Positions 1-5,813 of a stretch of 6,266 nt of DNA are shown here, piece by piece. The notes beneath the pieces were generated by a model. It saw nothing but the letters and a program-made list of their open reading frames with translations. It had not been told where the DNA came from and searched no databases. Each line of letters starts with the position of its first letter. Position 1 is the stretch's first letter. Source of the stretch: Deltaproteobacteria bacterium (lineage in GTDB: Bacteria > Desulfobacterota > Desulfobacteria > Desulfobacterales > Desulfatirhabdiaceae); contig JAPLJE010000004.1 of assembly GCA_026388755.1 (NCBI GenBank), forward strand, positions 1-6,266, written 5' to 3'. A program made the translations under genes and the position numbers.

Positions 1-1686
1 CCGCTGGGAAATGGCCTGGCCCAGAATCTTGATCCGGTTGGCGGTTCCCTGAGAGCTTAGGCCATCCACCAGGACGGTTCCGGAATCGTTGTCCGCCAGC
101 ATCAATTCCTTATTGGGCAATAGCGCCGCCATACCAAGCTGGGTATAACTCGGCAGCATCGACAGCGCGGGCGACAGGCTGGCATCGTACCGATCCTCCT
201 GCCGGATCCGGCTGAGCAACTCATCGCCTATTTCATAACGAAGTGCGTCGGAGATGATGACACAGACCTTGTTGTCCTTATTCAGGAATGGCTGGACCCA
301 GTCATCGAAAAAGTTCTTCTGCAGCGGGATGGGCCCCGCATGCCACTTGTTGGTCTCATCCACAGAAGACTGCCAGCGGTCGTTTACCTTCAGAAGGAAG
401 TTGTTGGCGTAAAGGTTCTCGATCTGGACGGTCAATGTTCCCATCAAAGAGGCCTGGCCTGACATGCGAACGTGGTAAGTGAACTTGCGGTAATACTGAT
501 CCAGACGGAACCAGGATTTTGCGTATCGCTCGATCCAAGTGGGAAGTGGAGATTGGGAAGCGGTAAATGGTTGCTCCCCTTGTCCGTTGTCCACCGACAA
601 CTGCTCCAAGGCATAAATGAACTGCGCCGCATAATCCACGGCCTCGTACAGATGCAGATAATCTTGGTACCAGTGACTTTGCCGCCGCTGACGAACCCAG
701 AGCGCCACATCGCCACTGGAGACCGTTCGCGATGCCACGGCACCGACCAGGTCGCTGATGATCTTCTGGTCAATCAGGCGGTAGTAATCCAGTTCGATCA
801 GTTCTCGGAAATCCCGCTTGGCCAGATCCTGTTCGATGCCAAGGATGTCGGCGCATTCACCAGTGAGGGCCTCAAAACACGCTTCAAACTGGCGGCTGTC
901 CTTCCATCGTTTAAGGAACACCAGTGCATCTGAGGATAAGGGGGTAGTGTTCAGCGGACAGTGTTCAGTAAAATTCTGGAAATAACAATATTTAAACAGT
1001 TGAATCACAAAATCTTTTATCCCGGGTTCGGTTGACGCGTAGCCATAAAGCCGTTTCATCTGCTCCCAGAGATAACCGTCCAAATTGCACCGAGCAATGA
1101 GTTTAAATTTTTCGCCCTTATCCGGATCAGGAAATTCCAACCCCAATTGGCGTTCATTCGGGTCTGTTCGCGTTGTATTTGCGACCAGTTCAGACAGCAG
1201 GTTTTCCAGAACAGCGTCCATCCGGGGTTCGGAGCCAGCGCAGACGGCCAGCATCTTCATGCGGATCATTCCTGGAGTGTCGTCTGGCTTGAGCAGGCGT
1301 TTCAGTGCCTCCCTGCGTTTGGTCAACTTATAGAACTCGTCATGGGTCCATACCACATCGGCAAAATCAAGGCTCAGTTCCAGTTCGGACAGCCAGATGG
1401 AAACCTGGTCGGTCCGGAATTCGCCATGGGCCAACTGAACGTCCAGCAGCCAATTGTTTATGTCTTCAGGCTGTGGGCCTTCATGATAGAGGAGATACTT
1501 CTGTTCTGCTTCGGCGCGAAGCGTGCGATATTTAACACCGAATTCATTGTTGCGCAGTTCTATCTTTTCGATGCCCGGCAGAGAAAGCGATTCGAATTCC
1601 TTACGCAGCTCCTTTTTGGCGTCGAACCAGAACACGATGCGGTGTTTTTCGAAAAGTCGGGTAAGCGCTTGAGTGATTCGATCCAT
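1..1686 (-). CDS. pglZ: BREX-1 PglZ, alkaline-phosphatase superfamily protein (5' part, runs off the left edge)
   Basis: A single frame stays open for 562 codons from the ATG to the window edge, so the C-terminus is missing; BREX-1 PglZ proteins are usually over 800 residues. The N-terminus has the typical BREX PglZ opening, RIVFWFD at about residues 16-22. The phosphatase core begins near residue 473 with VCVIISDALRYE, where Asp480 is the expected metal ligand. It continues with SYTQLGMAALLP, where Thr515 is the expected catalytic residue of this superfamily. PglZ is a core BREX component that, with PglX, BrxC and others, supports host DNA methylation and blocks phage replication; its exact substrate is not established. 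The ATG is the only usable start: the frame is closed by a stop about 40 bases upstream, and no ATG, GTG or TTG lies between. The bases before the ATG (CCTCCT) are not Shine-Dalgarno-like, so translation may depend on coupling to the 51-codon ORF ending 15 bases upstream. Confidence 0.95.
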   Translation of the reverse strand, partial: MDRITQALTRLFEKHRIVFWFDAKKELRKEFESLSLPGIEKIELRNNEFGVKYRTLRAEAEQKYLLYHEGPQPEDINNWLLDVQLAHGEFRTDQVSIWLSELELSLDFADVVWTHDEFYKLTKRREALKRLLKPDDTPGMIRMKMLAVCAGSEPRMDAVLENLLSELVANTTRTDPNERQLGLEFPDPDKGEKFKLIARCNLDGYLWEQMKRLYGYASTEPGIKDFVIQLFKYCYFQNFTEHCPLNTTPLSSDALVFLKRWKDSRQFEACFEALTGECADILGIEQDLAKRDFRELIELDYYRLIDQKIISDLVGAVASRTVSSGDVALWVRQRRQSHWYQDYLHLYEAVDYAAQFIYALEQLSVDNGQGEQPFTASQSPLPTWIERYAKSWFRLDQYYRKFTYHVRMSGQASLMGTLTVQIENLYANNFLLKVNDRWQSSVDETNKWHAGPIPLQKNFFDDWVQPFLNKDNKVCVIISDALRYEIGDELLSRIRQEDRYDASLSPALSMLPSYTQLGMAALLPNKELMLADNDSGTVLVDGLSSQGTANRIKILGQAISQR

Positions 1687-1700
1687 AGGAGGGTATCCGA

Positions 1701-1856
1701 TCAGCTTTCCTGGAGTTTTTCAACAAGACGGTACACCGTAGACCCAATGATGCGGGGCCAGTCAGTGCATGAGGGTGTGTCCTTCCTGCGGGCTCGGGCA
1801 ATCGCATCCGGAATGCCCGGTATCAGCTTGGACGTTTCAATCCGAAGTTTACCCAT
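1701..1856 (-). CDS. Small ORF (51 aa) between the AAA15 ATPase and pglZ, function unknown
   Basis: The ATG shares its A with the TAA stop of the upstream ATPase half (TAATG), and an AGGAG sits about 10 bases before it, so translational coupling is likely. The protein begins [19 protein letters not shown] and ends with VYRLVEKLQES. It is mixed basic and acidic, with no membrane segment, signal peptide or metal-binding motif that I can see. The central part contains DTPSCTDWPRIIG. I do not recognise a family. COG1106-type ATPases often have a downstream partner such as RloB, but nothing here resembles the RloB/TOPRIM-like start. It could be a genuine small partner protein, or the stump of a longer partner gene lost by deletion. 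It ends 14 bases before pglZ, so it belongs to the same transcript. Confidence 0.5.
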   Translation of the reverse strand: MGKLRIETSKLIPGIPDAIARARRKDTPSCTDWPRIIGSTVYRLVEKLQES

Positions 1857-2419
1857 TATGATTGGTCTCCTGCGGTCTTGTTTTCGTTATTGGAACACAA
1901 GGCCCCCATAAGTATTCTGGGAATTCCTCCAAGGCGCCCCTGAAGATAGCTTTTGCGAATATCCGTGTCATTTCGCACAGCCTTGTATTCGCTGAAAGAA
2001 AAGAGTGTCGAACTGCCATCTCGATCCCGCTCGGCAACCCACATTTCATCACGCCGTAACAGATCCTGATCCATCAGGAGTACATCATGCGTGGTGAACA
2101 GCAGTTGCGACCGGCATTTCGAGCCACAGGCAAACAGATACCCCTCCAAAAGCCTTCTGGTCAGCAGTGTGTGCATGCTGCGATCCAGTTCGTCAATTAC
2201 AAATACCCTGTCACTGTCTGCGGCGGCCATCTCCAGAAACGCCGGGAGCAGATCAATGGTGCGCTGGGTGCCGTCCGATTCCTGTTGCATCTCGAATTTA
2301 ATATCTTCCCCATTAATGTTTCGGTGAAAGCTGACCAACTTCTTGGCTTTCAACTCCCCGCCCTTACGCGTTACCAGAAAACGCTCATTGATAGGTTCGG
2401 TCAGCCAGCGAACGGTCAT
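1856..2419 (-). CDS. AAA15-family (COG1106, RloA-like) ATPase, C-terminal half after a frame change
   Basis: This 187-residue frame carries the C-terminal half of an SMC/ABC-like ATPase. It has a signature-like QESDGTQ at residues 46-52, Walker B VFVIDELD at 72-79 (Asp76, catalytic Glu77), and an H-loop FTTHD around His111. Near the end is [10 protein letters not shown] at 158-167, a hallmark of AAA15/RloA-type ATPases. It lacks Walker A, which is in the preceding ORF in another frame. The two ORFs overlap by 35 bases. An ATG at 2419 has AGGAAGGG immediately before it, so separate translation is physically possible. The same frame has a TAA at 2441-2443, so it cannot be extended far upstream. 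Either the gene is broken by an indel, the sequence has a one-base error, or the protein is made as two chains or by recoding. Confidence 0.75.
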   Translation of the reverse strand: MTVRWLTEPINERFLVTRKGGELKAKKLVSFHRNINGEDIKFEMQQESDGTQRTIDLLPAFLEMAAADSDRVFVIDELDRSMHTLLTRRLLEGYLFACGSKCRSQLLFTTHDVLLMDQDLLRRDEMWVAERDRDGSSTLFSFSEYKAVRNDTDIRKSYLQGRLGGIPRILMGALCSNNENKTAGDQS

Positions 2420-3194
2420 CCCTTCCTGATGTCTTGAGCTTTAACTTCAGAGGTTCCGGTATGGGGATATGGTCAAAAGCCATCTCCTCGCCACCAATGT
2501 ATTCGATACCTGTATCCAGTAGTGGGAGCATGTTGTTCATTATTTTATAGAGTGGGTGATCTTCTTGAATAAATCGCTCAAAAGGCTCAAAGCGGCTGTC
2601 CGGTGCTATCAGGACCAGTTTGTTTTTGAACCAGTCAAATACAGGTTTAAATGTTTCCACCTTCTGATTCACTGAATTGGTCAGGAAAAGCTGGTTTTCA
2701 CGGGTACCTTTGAAAGCAAAATGAAGGAACTTGTTCTTGTTCAATGAGGAATGAAATTCTATATTATCTCCTGTCCGGTTATACAGAGGCTTCTCGGTAG
2801 TTTTAAGAATTTCCACTAGTTTTTCTTCCATCACCCGTTGTTGGGTGACAGCGAAACTGAACTCAAAACACTTGCCATTGATAAACAGTTCAAACCTGAA
2901 TTTACTGGGAAGCGAAGGGCATGCGGGATCAAGCCGGAACGGCTCCACCGGGATCAGGCTCTCCGGTTGAGTGCCTGCCACTATCAGATTCTTGGCAAAG
3001 TTCAGCGACTTAAAGAGGTTTGTCTTGCCGGAAGCATTGGCGCCGTAGATAGCCGCCGCTGGAAGCAGCTTCATTCCGTAGCCCGGAACTTCGGATAACC
3101 TTTCGCTGTGCTGCTTTTCCCGACCGGCAACCATGGACAAAGTTGCCTGTTCACGAAACGACCGCCAGTTTTCGACCGAAAATGAGATAATCAT
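2385..3194 (-). CDS. AAA15-family (COG1106, RloA-like) ATPase, N-terminal half with Walker A
   Basis: This 269-residue ORF starts [21 protein letters not shown], the typical beta-strand and 'N-[WF]-[RK]-S' opening of AAA15 ATPases. Walker A is GANASGKT at residues 51-58. The middle part is the charged, variable insertion typical of this class. The last roughly 20 residues (about from SGRDDRS) follow the wrong frame; the family's signature motif, Walker B and H-loop continue in the frame one base over. Joined by a one-base skip the two halves give about 445 residues, close to the usual size. The ATG is preceded by GAGGA at short spacing and by an AT-rich leader with a possible promoter. Proteins of this family occur in abortive-infection-like and restriction-linked defence cassettes. 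A defence role here is inferred from the BREX context, and no substrate is evident. Confidence 0.8.
   Translation of the reverse strand: MIISFSVENWRSFREQATLSMVAGREKQHSERLSEVPGYGMKLLPAAAIYGANASGKTNLFKSLNFAKNLIVAGTQPESLIPVEPFRLDPACPSLPSKFRFELFINGKCFEFSFAVTQQRVMEEKLVEILKTTEKPLYNRTGDNIEFHSSLNKNKFLHFAFKGTRENQLFLTNSVNQKVETFKPVFDWFKNKLVLIAPDSRFEPFERFIQEDHPLYKIMNNMLPLLDTGIEYIGGEEMAFDHIPIPEPLKLKLKTSGRDDRSLADRTYQ
2388..2440 (-). other. Frame-change interval in the AAA15 ATPase gene
   Basis: Translation must move from the upstream frame, closed by TGA at 2385-2387, to the downstream frame, closed on its 5' side by TAA at 2441-2443. The shift therefore lies inside this interval. The direction is equivalent to one extra base, or two missing. 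The purine run AGGAAGGGATGA on the minus strand is the likeliest place for a one-base insertion or sequencing error. It also forms a Shine-Dalgarno/ATG arrangement for the downstream half. I see no clear slippery heptamer with a downstream pseudoknot, so programmed recoding is possible but unsupported. Confidence 0.7.
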
Positions 3195-3227
3195 GGTTCC
3201 TCAGGAGATATATTCCCTTGTATAAAC

Positions 3228-3247
3228 GATATAAATAACAATATATC
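3228..3247. repeat. AT-rich inverted repeat in the leader of the AAA15 ATPase
   Basis: GATATA (3228-3233) and TATATC (3242-3247) form a perfect 6-bp inverted repeat with an 8-base loop, overlapping the putative -10 element. It could be a small operator or hairpin. The stem has only one G-C pair and no following T-run, so it does not look like a terminator, and it may be chance in AT-rich DNA. Confidence 0.3.
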
Positions 3248-3266
3248 ATAAAAAATAGCTATTCAA
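3238..3266 (-). promoter_or_regulatory. Possible sigma70-type promoter for the AAA15 ATPase
   Basis: Read on the minus strand, TTGAAT (3261-3266) and TATTGT (3238-3243) are separated by 17 bases; each matches 4 of 6 consensus positions. A transcript from here would start about 35-40 bases before the ATPase ATG. The site lies in the only markedly AT-rich gap in the window. With so many A/T bases, chance matches are expected, so this is a weak prediction. Confidence 0.3.
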
Positions 3267-3339
3267 GAGATTATTTCACCTAAACTTCAATTTCAAACAG
3301 CGATTCCTCCTCACATCCAGTCCAGGTCGATGCGATCGT

Positions 3340-3975
3340 TCATGCCGTTGCATAACCTCCGAACAGATATCGGATGGTCATCCAGAACTCGCCATACAGC
3401 CCATTTCTGTCTTTTTGAAGGTAGCCTGAGACAAACTGCCTCATTTCGTTTTCGCTCAAGGATTCTTCCAGAAAGGGTTCGATTGCACTGGCACGTAAGG
3501 CATCGAGTTTGGGGATATCCAGCCCAAGCCGGGTGATCGTCTCGGATGCGGCAATATCGGTTGATAATTCGGGGCTTATTTCCCCATCCCCTGTAAAGGC
3601 GAATCTGCTTTCACATGACGGATCAAGTGGCGAAATAAGTAGCGAATCATCAAACCAGTTATCCTTCAGATTGCCGCAATGGCGCGGAACGCCTTTTTCC
3701 AATTGGTCCTGACAGGAGCAAAGCATATTGGTAAAGTCCAATGGGTCTACAACTGGATCACTCTGCGGCCTGAAATGCTCAATATGGGAGTCGTTATCCG
3801 CCAACCTGCGTTCACAGTAGCAGCAGAGTCCTCCCTGTTCCGCTATCAGAGCCTCTTTAACCGTTTTTTTGACATTTCCTCTCAAATCGTGATAGGTCGG
3901 CTGCCAGTCCGGATTGGCCATCGCCTTCCAATCGATGAAAGCCTTTGGCTCTTCTTGTTTGACGATGAATTTCAC
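3340..3975 (-). CDS. ptuB: Septu-like HNH endonuclease, PtuB / TIGR02646 family
   Basis: This is a 211-residue protein with a GTG start inside GTGA, overlapping the ATPase stop by 4 bases, and with AAGGAG about 11 bases upstream. Residues 48-54 read GGLCCYC (Cys51, 52 and 54), followed by SHIEHFRPQ with His64 and His67, then the Asn83 region FTNMLCSC and HCGNLKDN near 99-106. The CxYCE ... IEHFRP arrangement is the signature of TIGR02646 HNH proteins, the nuclease partners of SMC-like ATPases in Septu (PtuAB) and in type I retrons such as Ec78. The expected role is DNA or nucleic-acid cleavage after activation by the ATPase in phage-infected cells. Length is normal for the family and no key residue looks lost. 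Gene pairing and motifs make the family call strong; the target is not inferable. Confidence 0.88.
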   Translation of the reverse strand: MKFIVKQEEPKAFIDWKAMANPDWQPTYHDLRGNVKKTVKEALIAEQGGLCCYCERRLADNDSHIEHFRPQSDPVVDPLDFTNMLCSCQDQLEKGVPRHCGNLKDNWFDDSLLISPLDPSCESRFAFTGDGEISPELSTDIAASETITRLGLDIPKLDALRASAIEPFLEESLSENEMRQFVSGYLQKDRNGLYGEFWMTIRYLFGGYATA

Positions 3976-5258
3976 TTGCCGATGATCTCCTTGCGTTTGA
4001 TGAGAACCTCGGCTTTTACCAATTCTGGGTCTTCGCCAATTTCGGCTTTCATATCCGCGATTTTCTGTCTGGCATCGGCAAACTGTCCTTGATTTATTTC
4101 ATCATAAATATCGTGCAGACTGGAGCTGACCCGATCCGGCCGGGTAGTTTCCAGTCCCATCAGATCTTCCAGAATCCTGTCCACGTTCTTTCCATAGGAT
4201 TCCGCCGGTCTTTCAGCCACTATCCCGGAATCGGTCTGCTTGAGAAGATAGAGGCTTTCCGGTTGCACGTGCGTGATCACATGCGGTGAATGGGTGGAGA
4301 TGATGAACTGACACTTCGGGAATACCTCCAGCAACCTGGGAACAATCATTCGCTGCCACTTCGGGTGAAGGTGCAAATCGATTTCGTCAATTAGGATAAT
4401 GCCTTCTCCTTCCAGCGGATCACTGCGCTCCGGGTTGGCAATCGCCATTCTTCGTGCCAGATCACCAACCATGGCTATCAGGCACTTTTCCCCATCCGAA
4501 AGTTGATTGACCGTCAGAAGTTTGCCATTCTTTTCCACTTCCATGCGAAGCGGACTGCGCCTGACGGTAAGGTTTGCAAATTCGGGAAGAAATGATTGAA
4601 GGGCGCCTCGCACTGTTTCGAGCTGTGGGTCAGGAAATTGAAAATTTTCTGGCTTGAATAATTGCAACTGGTCCGAATATTTCCGATTTTCGTTTTCAAG
4701 ATCCTCACGCTCCCGGAACCACTCAAAAAATGTCCTGAAATTCGCTCCGCTGGTCAAAACATCATCAAAGGCTGCGAAGAGTTTGAAGCTGTGCTTTTCC
4801 CGAATGCGAAGCGGGATATCCAGCACAGCCCGATTGACCGGATAATAAGCGAATAAAGGAAGATTGATTTTCTCCGCCCTTTCAGAGATTTGCCCTTGCA
4901 GTCGTTTTGTAAATTCGTTCAGATTCGCCAAATTGCTTCGATCTTCCGGAGCGCCGTGGCCTTTTCGGCTTTTGGACAACCTCCATTCGATGGGTTGATC
5001 CCCTTCAATGCAATCGAGTTGGACGGAGGAAGACGATTTGCCATTGGTAATGTCAGTCTCTTGAATGGGCCTACCGGATGAAGCCCCTGAATATCGAATG
5101 CGGCTGACTGCCCACGAAAGCATTATGGCGACTGCATCAAGTATTGTGGATTTGCCGGCGCCGTTCACTCCAAAAAAAACATTCAGTCTTTCTTGAAAAT
5201 CGAGCGACAGCGAATGAACTCCCCGATAATTGGTTAAGTTCAACCTGGTTATTTTCAT
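3972..5258 (-). CDS. ptuA: Septu-like SMC/ABC-type ATPase, PtuA family
   Basis: This is a 428-residue ATPase beginning MKITRLNLTNYRGV. Walker A is GVNGAGKST at residues 30-38, a signature-like LSDGEK at 253-258, Walker B IILIDEID at 287-294 (Asp291, Glu292), and an H-loop STHSPH with His323. The central 100-240 region holds the charged, helical insertion typical of RecF/SMC-like defence ATPases. The C-terminal 70 residues are a helical, charged tail. PtuA-type ATPases form oligomers that hold PtuB nucleases and control them through nucleotide state. The ATG has AGAGGA seven bases before it. The gene runs directly into ptuB with a GTGA overlap. No reverse transcriptase or room for an msr-msd lies upstream, so this is Septu-like rather than a retron. 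OLD-family or generic AAA21 ATPase is the alternative label; the adjacent TIGR02646 gene favours PtuA. Confidence 0.85.
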   Translation of the reverse strand: MKITRLNLTNYRGVHSLSLDFQERLNVFFGVNGAGKSTILDAVAIMLSWAVSRIRYSGASSGRPIQETDITNGKSSSSVQLDCIEGDQPIEWRLSKSRKGHGAPEDRSNLANLNEFTKRLQGQISERAEKINLPLFAYYPVNRAVLDIPLRIREKHSFKLFAAFDDVLTSGANFRTFFEWFREREDLENENRKYSDQLQLFKPENFQFPDPQLETVRGALQSFLPEFANLTVRRSPLRMEVEKNGKLLTVNQLSDGEKCLIAMVGDLARRMAIANPERSDPLEGEGIILIDEIDLHLHPKWQRMIVPRLLEVFPKCQFIISTHSPHVITHVQPESLYLLKQTDSGIVAERPAESYGKNVDRILEDLMGLETTRPDRVSSSLHDIYDEINQGQFADARQKIADMKAEIGEDPELVKAEVLIKRKEIIGK

Positions 5259-5339
5259 TTATTAATCCTCTCTGAATCTCTAACCGCTCAACCCTGTCAG
5301 AATTCGACCGGTTGGTCATGTTGGCAATCAGTGCAGAAA
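5259..5339. other. Short leader between the repeat ORF and ptuA
   Basis: These 81 bases hold the ptuA ribosome binding site (AGAGGA) and a short imperfect palindrome around GACCGGTTGGTC. I see no convincing promoter or terminator, so ptuA is probably read from the BREX transcript. A GTG at 5343 overlapping the repeat-ORF stop opens a 68-codon frame running into ptuA, which I regard as spurious. Confidence 0.5.
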
Positions 5340-5618
5340 TCACGGAAATGTTTTTGTGGCTCGGATGTATGCCGTTGAATTCATTCGCGTCTCCTCCATG
5401 CTTCTCTCTCTTCCGATTGACAGACAGTCAGGATCGACCATGACTTGCTCACTGACTTGCTCACCGACTTGCTCACCGACTTGCTCACCGACTTGCTCAC
5501 CGACTTGCTCACCGACTTGCTCACCGACTTGTGCCTCAACTTGTGCCTCAACTTGTGCCTCGACTTGTGCCTCAACTTGTGCCTCGACTTGTGCCTCAAA
5601 ATTCCGCATGAATTCCAT
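5340..5618 (-). CDS. Small ORF (92 aa) dominated by EAQV/GEQV tetrapeptide repeats, function unknown
   Basis: The ATG overlaps the TGA of the upstream 62-codon ORF (TGATG), suggesting coupled translation; there is no strong ribosome binding site of its own. After MEFMRNF come thirteen uninterrupted tetrapeptides at residues 8-59: six EAQV, six GEQV and one SEQV. A non-repetitive tail of about 33 residues follows ([14 protein letters not shown]...KTFP). A hydrophobic Val at every fourth position with Gln/Glu/Ala/Gly between suggests a helical or linker-like segment. Similar short VxxQ or VGEx tetrapeptide runs occur in some ATP-binding (AlbA_2-like) and Fic-type proteins ahead of winged-helix domains, but no such domain is visible here. 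It may be a remnant of a larger protein. All frames across the array are open, so openness alone is not evidence of coding; the junction with the upstream ORF is the better argument. Confidence 0.5.
   Translation of the reverse strand: MEFMRNFEAQVEAQVEAQVEAQVEAQVEAQVGEQVGEQVGEQVGEQVGEQVGEQVSEQVMVDPDCLSIGRERSMEETRMNSTAYIRATKTFP
5442..5597. repeat. 12-bp tandem repeat array, 13 units
   Basis: Thirteen contiguous 12-bp units form two blocks. On the plus strand one block is built on CTTGCTCACCGA (seven units, the first with a single change) and the other on CTTGTGCCTC plus AA or GA (six units). The second block differs between units only at a C/T position that is synonymous on the minus strand. 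Because 12 is a multiple of three, gain or loss of units changes the repeat ORF by four residues without shifting frame. Unlike CRISPR, there are no spacers. Confidence 0.95.
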
Positions 5619-5806
5619 CAGTTTGGCTTCTGGCCGTTGTAAAAGAGGCTGAAAATCAGAGTTTTGCCGTCAATCCGGAATTGTGGAGTCGCCTCCACAA
5701 TCTGCGTTGCAGCAGCAACAGATGTCACACAGATGTCGGTAAGGATTGTCTTGCCGACCAGTTGCCCAAAACTCAAAGGTGGTAATAAATTTCCATTTGC
5801 ACTCAT
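5618..5806 (-). CDS. Small ORF (62 aa) immediately downstream of pglX, function unknown
   Basis: The chosen ATG at 5806 lies seven bases after the pglX stop, with GAGGAG (the last codons of pglX) about 10 bases before it. An earlier in-frame start at 5836 would overlap pglX and is less likely. The protein starts [19 protein letters not shown] and ends [11 protein letters not shown]. Its middle contains a small, moderately hydrophobic stretch ([14 protein letters not shown]) too polar for a convincing membrane helix, and GKT without a full Walker A. I do not recognise a family. Its stop overlaps the start of the repeat ORF, so the two may act together or be parts of one ancestral gene now split by a frame change. 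Confidence 0.55.
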   Translation of the reverse strand: MSANGNLLPPLSFGQLVGKTILTDICVTSVAAATQIVEATPQFRIDGKTLIFSLFYNGQKPN

Positions 5807-5813
5807 GTCGGAC

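Larger units (their letters stand above)
3195..3339. other. AT-rich intergenic gap between ptuB and the AAA15 ATPase
   Basis: This is the longest non-coding stretch in the window and the most AT-rich. On the minus strand it starts with a ten-codon ORF, MNDRIDLDWM, whose ATG overlaps the ptuB stop (ATGA). It then has a strong Shine-Dalgarno-like TGAGGAGGA near 3304-3312 with no good start codon after it, and then the AT-rich putative promoter. It may mark the join between two independently acquired cassettes, with the orphan ribosome binding site left from a lost gene. Confidence 0.5.

Noticed and set aside
472..933. A plus-strand ORF of 153 codons
   Set aside because: It is antisense to the middle of pglZ, with no motif or plausible start context.
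1147..1911. A long plus-strand ORF (254 codons)
   Set aside because: It lies opposite pglZ, the 51-codon ORF and the end of the ATPase, all supported by motifs or coupling. Its product shows no recognisable domain, so it is an antisense shadow.
3679..4092. A plus-strand ORF of 137 codons
   Set aside because: It is antisense to the ptuA-ptuB junction, both of which have clear motifs.
5259..5339. A retron ncRNA upstream of ptuA
   Set aside because: The space is too short and no reverse transcriptase gene is present.
5137..5343. A 68-codon minus-strand ORF starting with GTG overlapping the repeat-ORF stop
   Set aside because: It runs out of frame over 122 bases into ptuA, lacks a ribosome binding site, and ptuA has its own good start. 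The GTGA overlap is intriguing but not enough.
5442..5597. A CRISPR-like array
   Set aside because: The units are 12 bp, contiguous and without spacers; it is a simple coding tandem repeat.
5356..5652. A plus-strand Cys-rich ORF with TCSP/TCAS repeats
   Set aside because: The 12-bp array has no stops in any frame, so openness is automatic. The minus-strand frame has coupling to its neighbour and matches operon direction. The Cys pattern is a by-product of the repeat.
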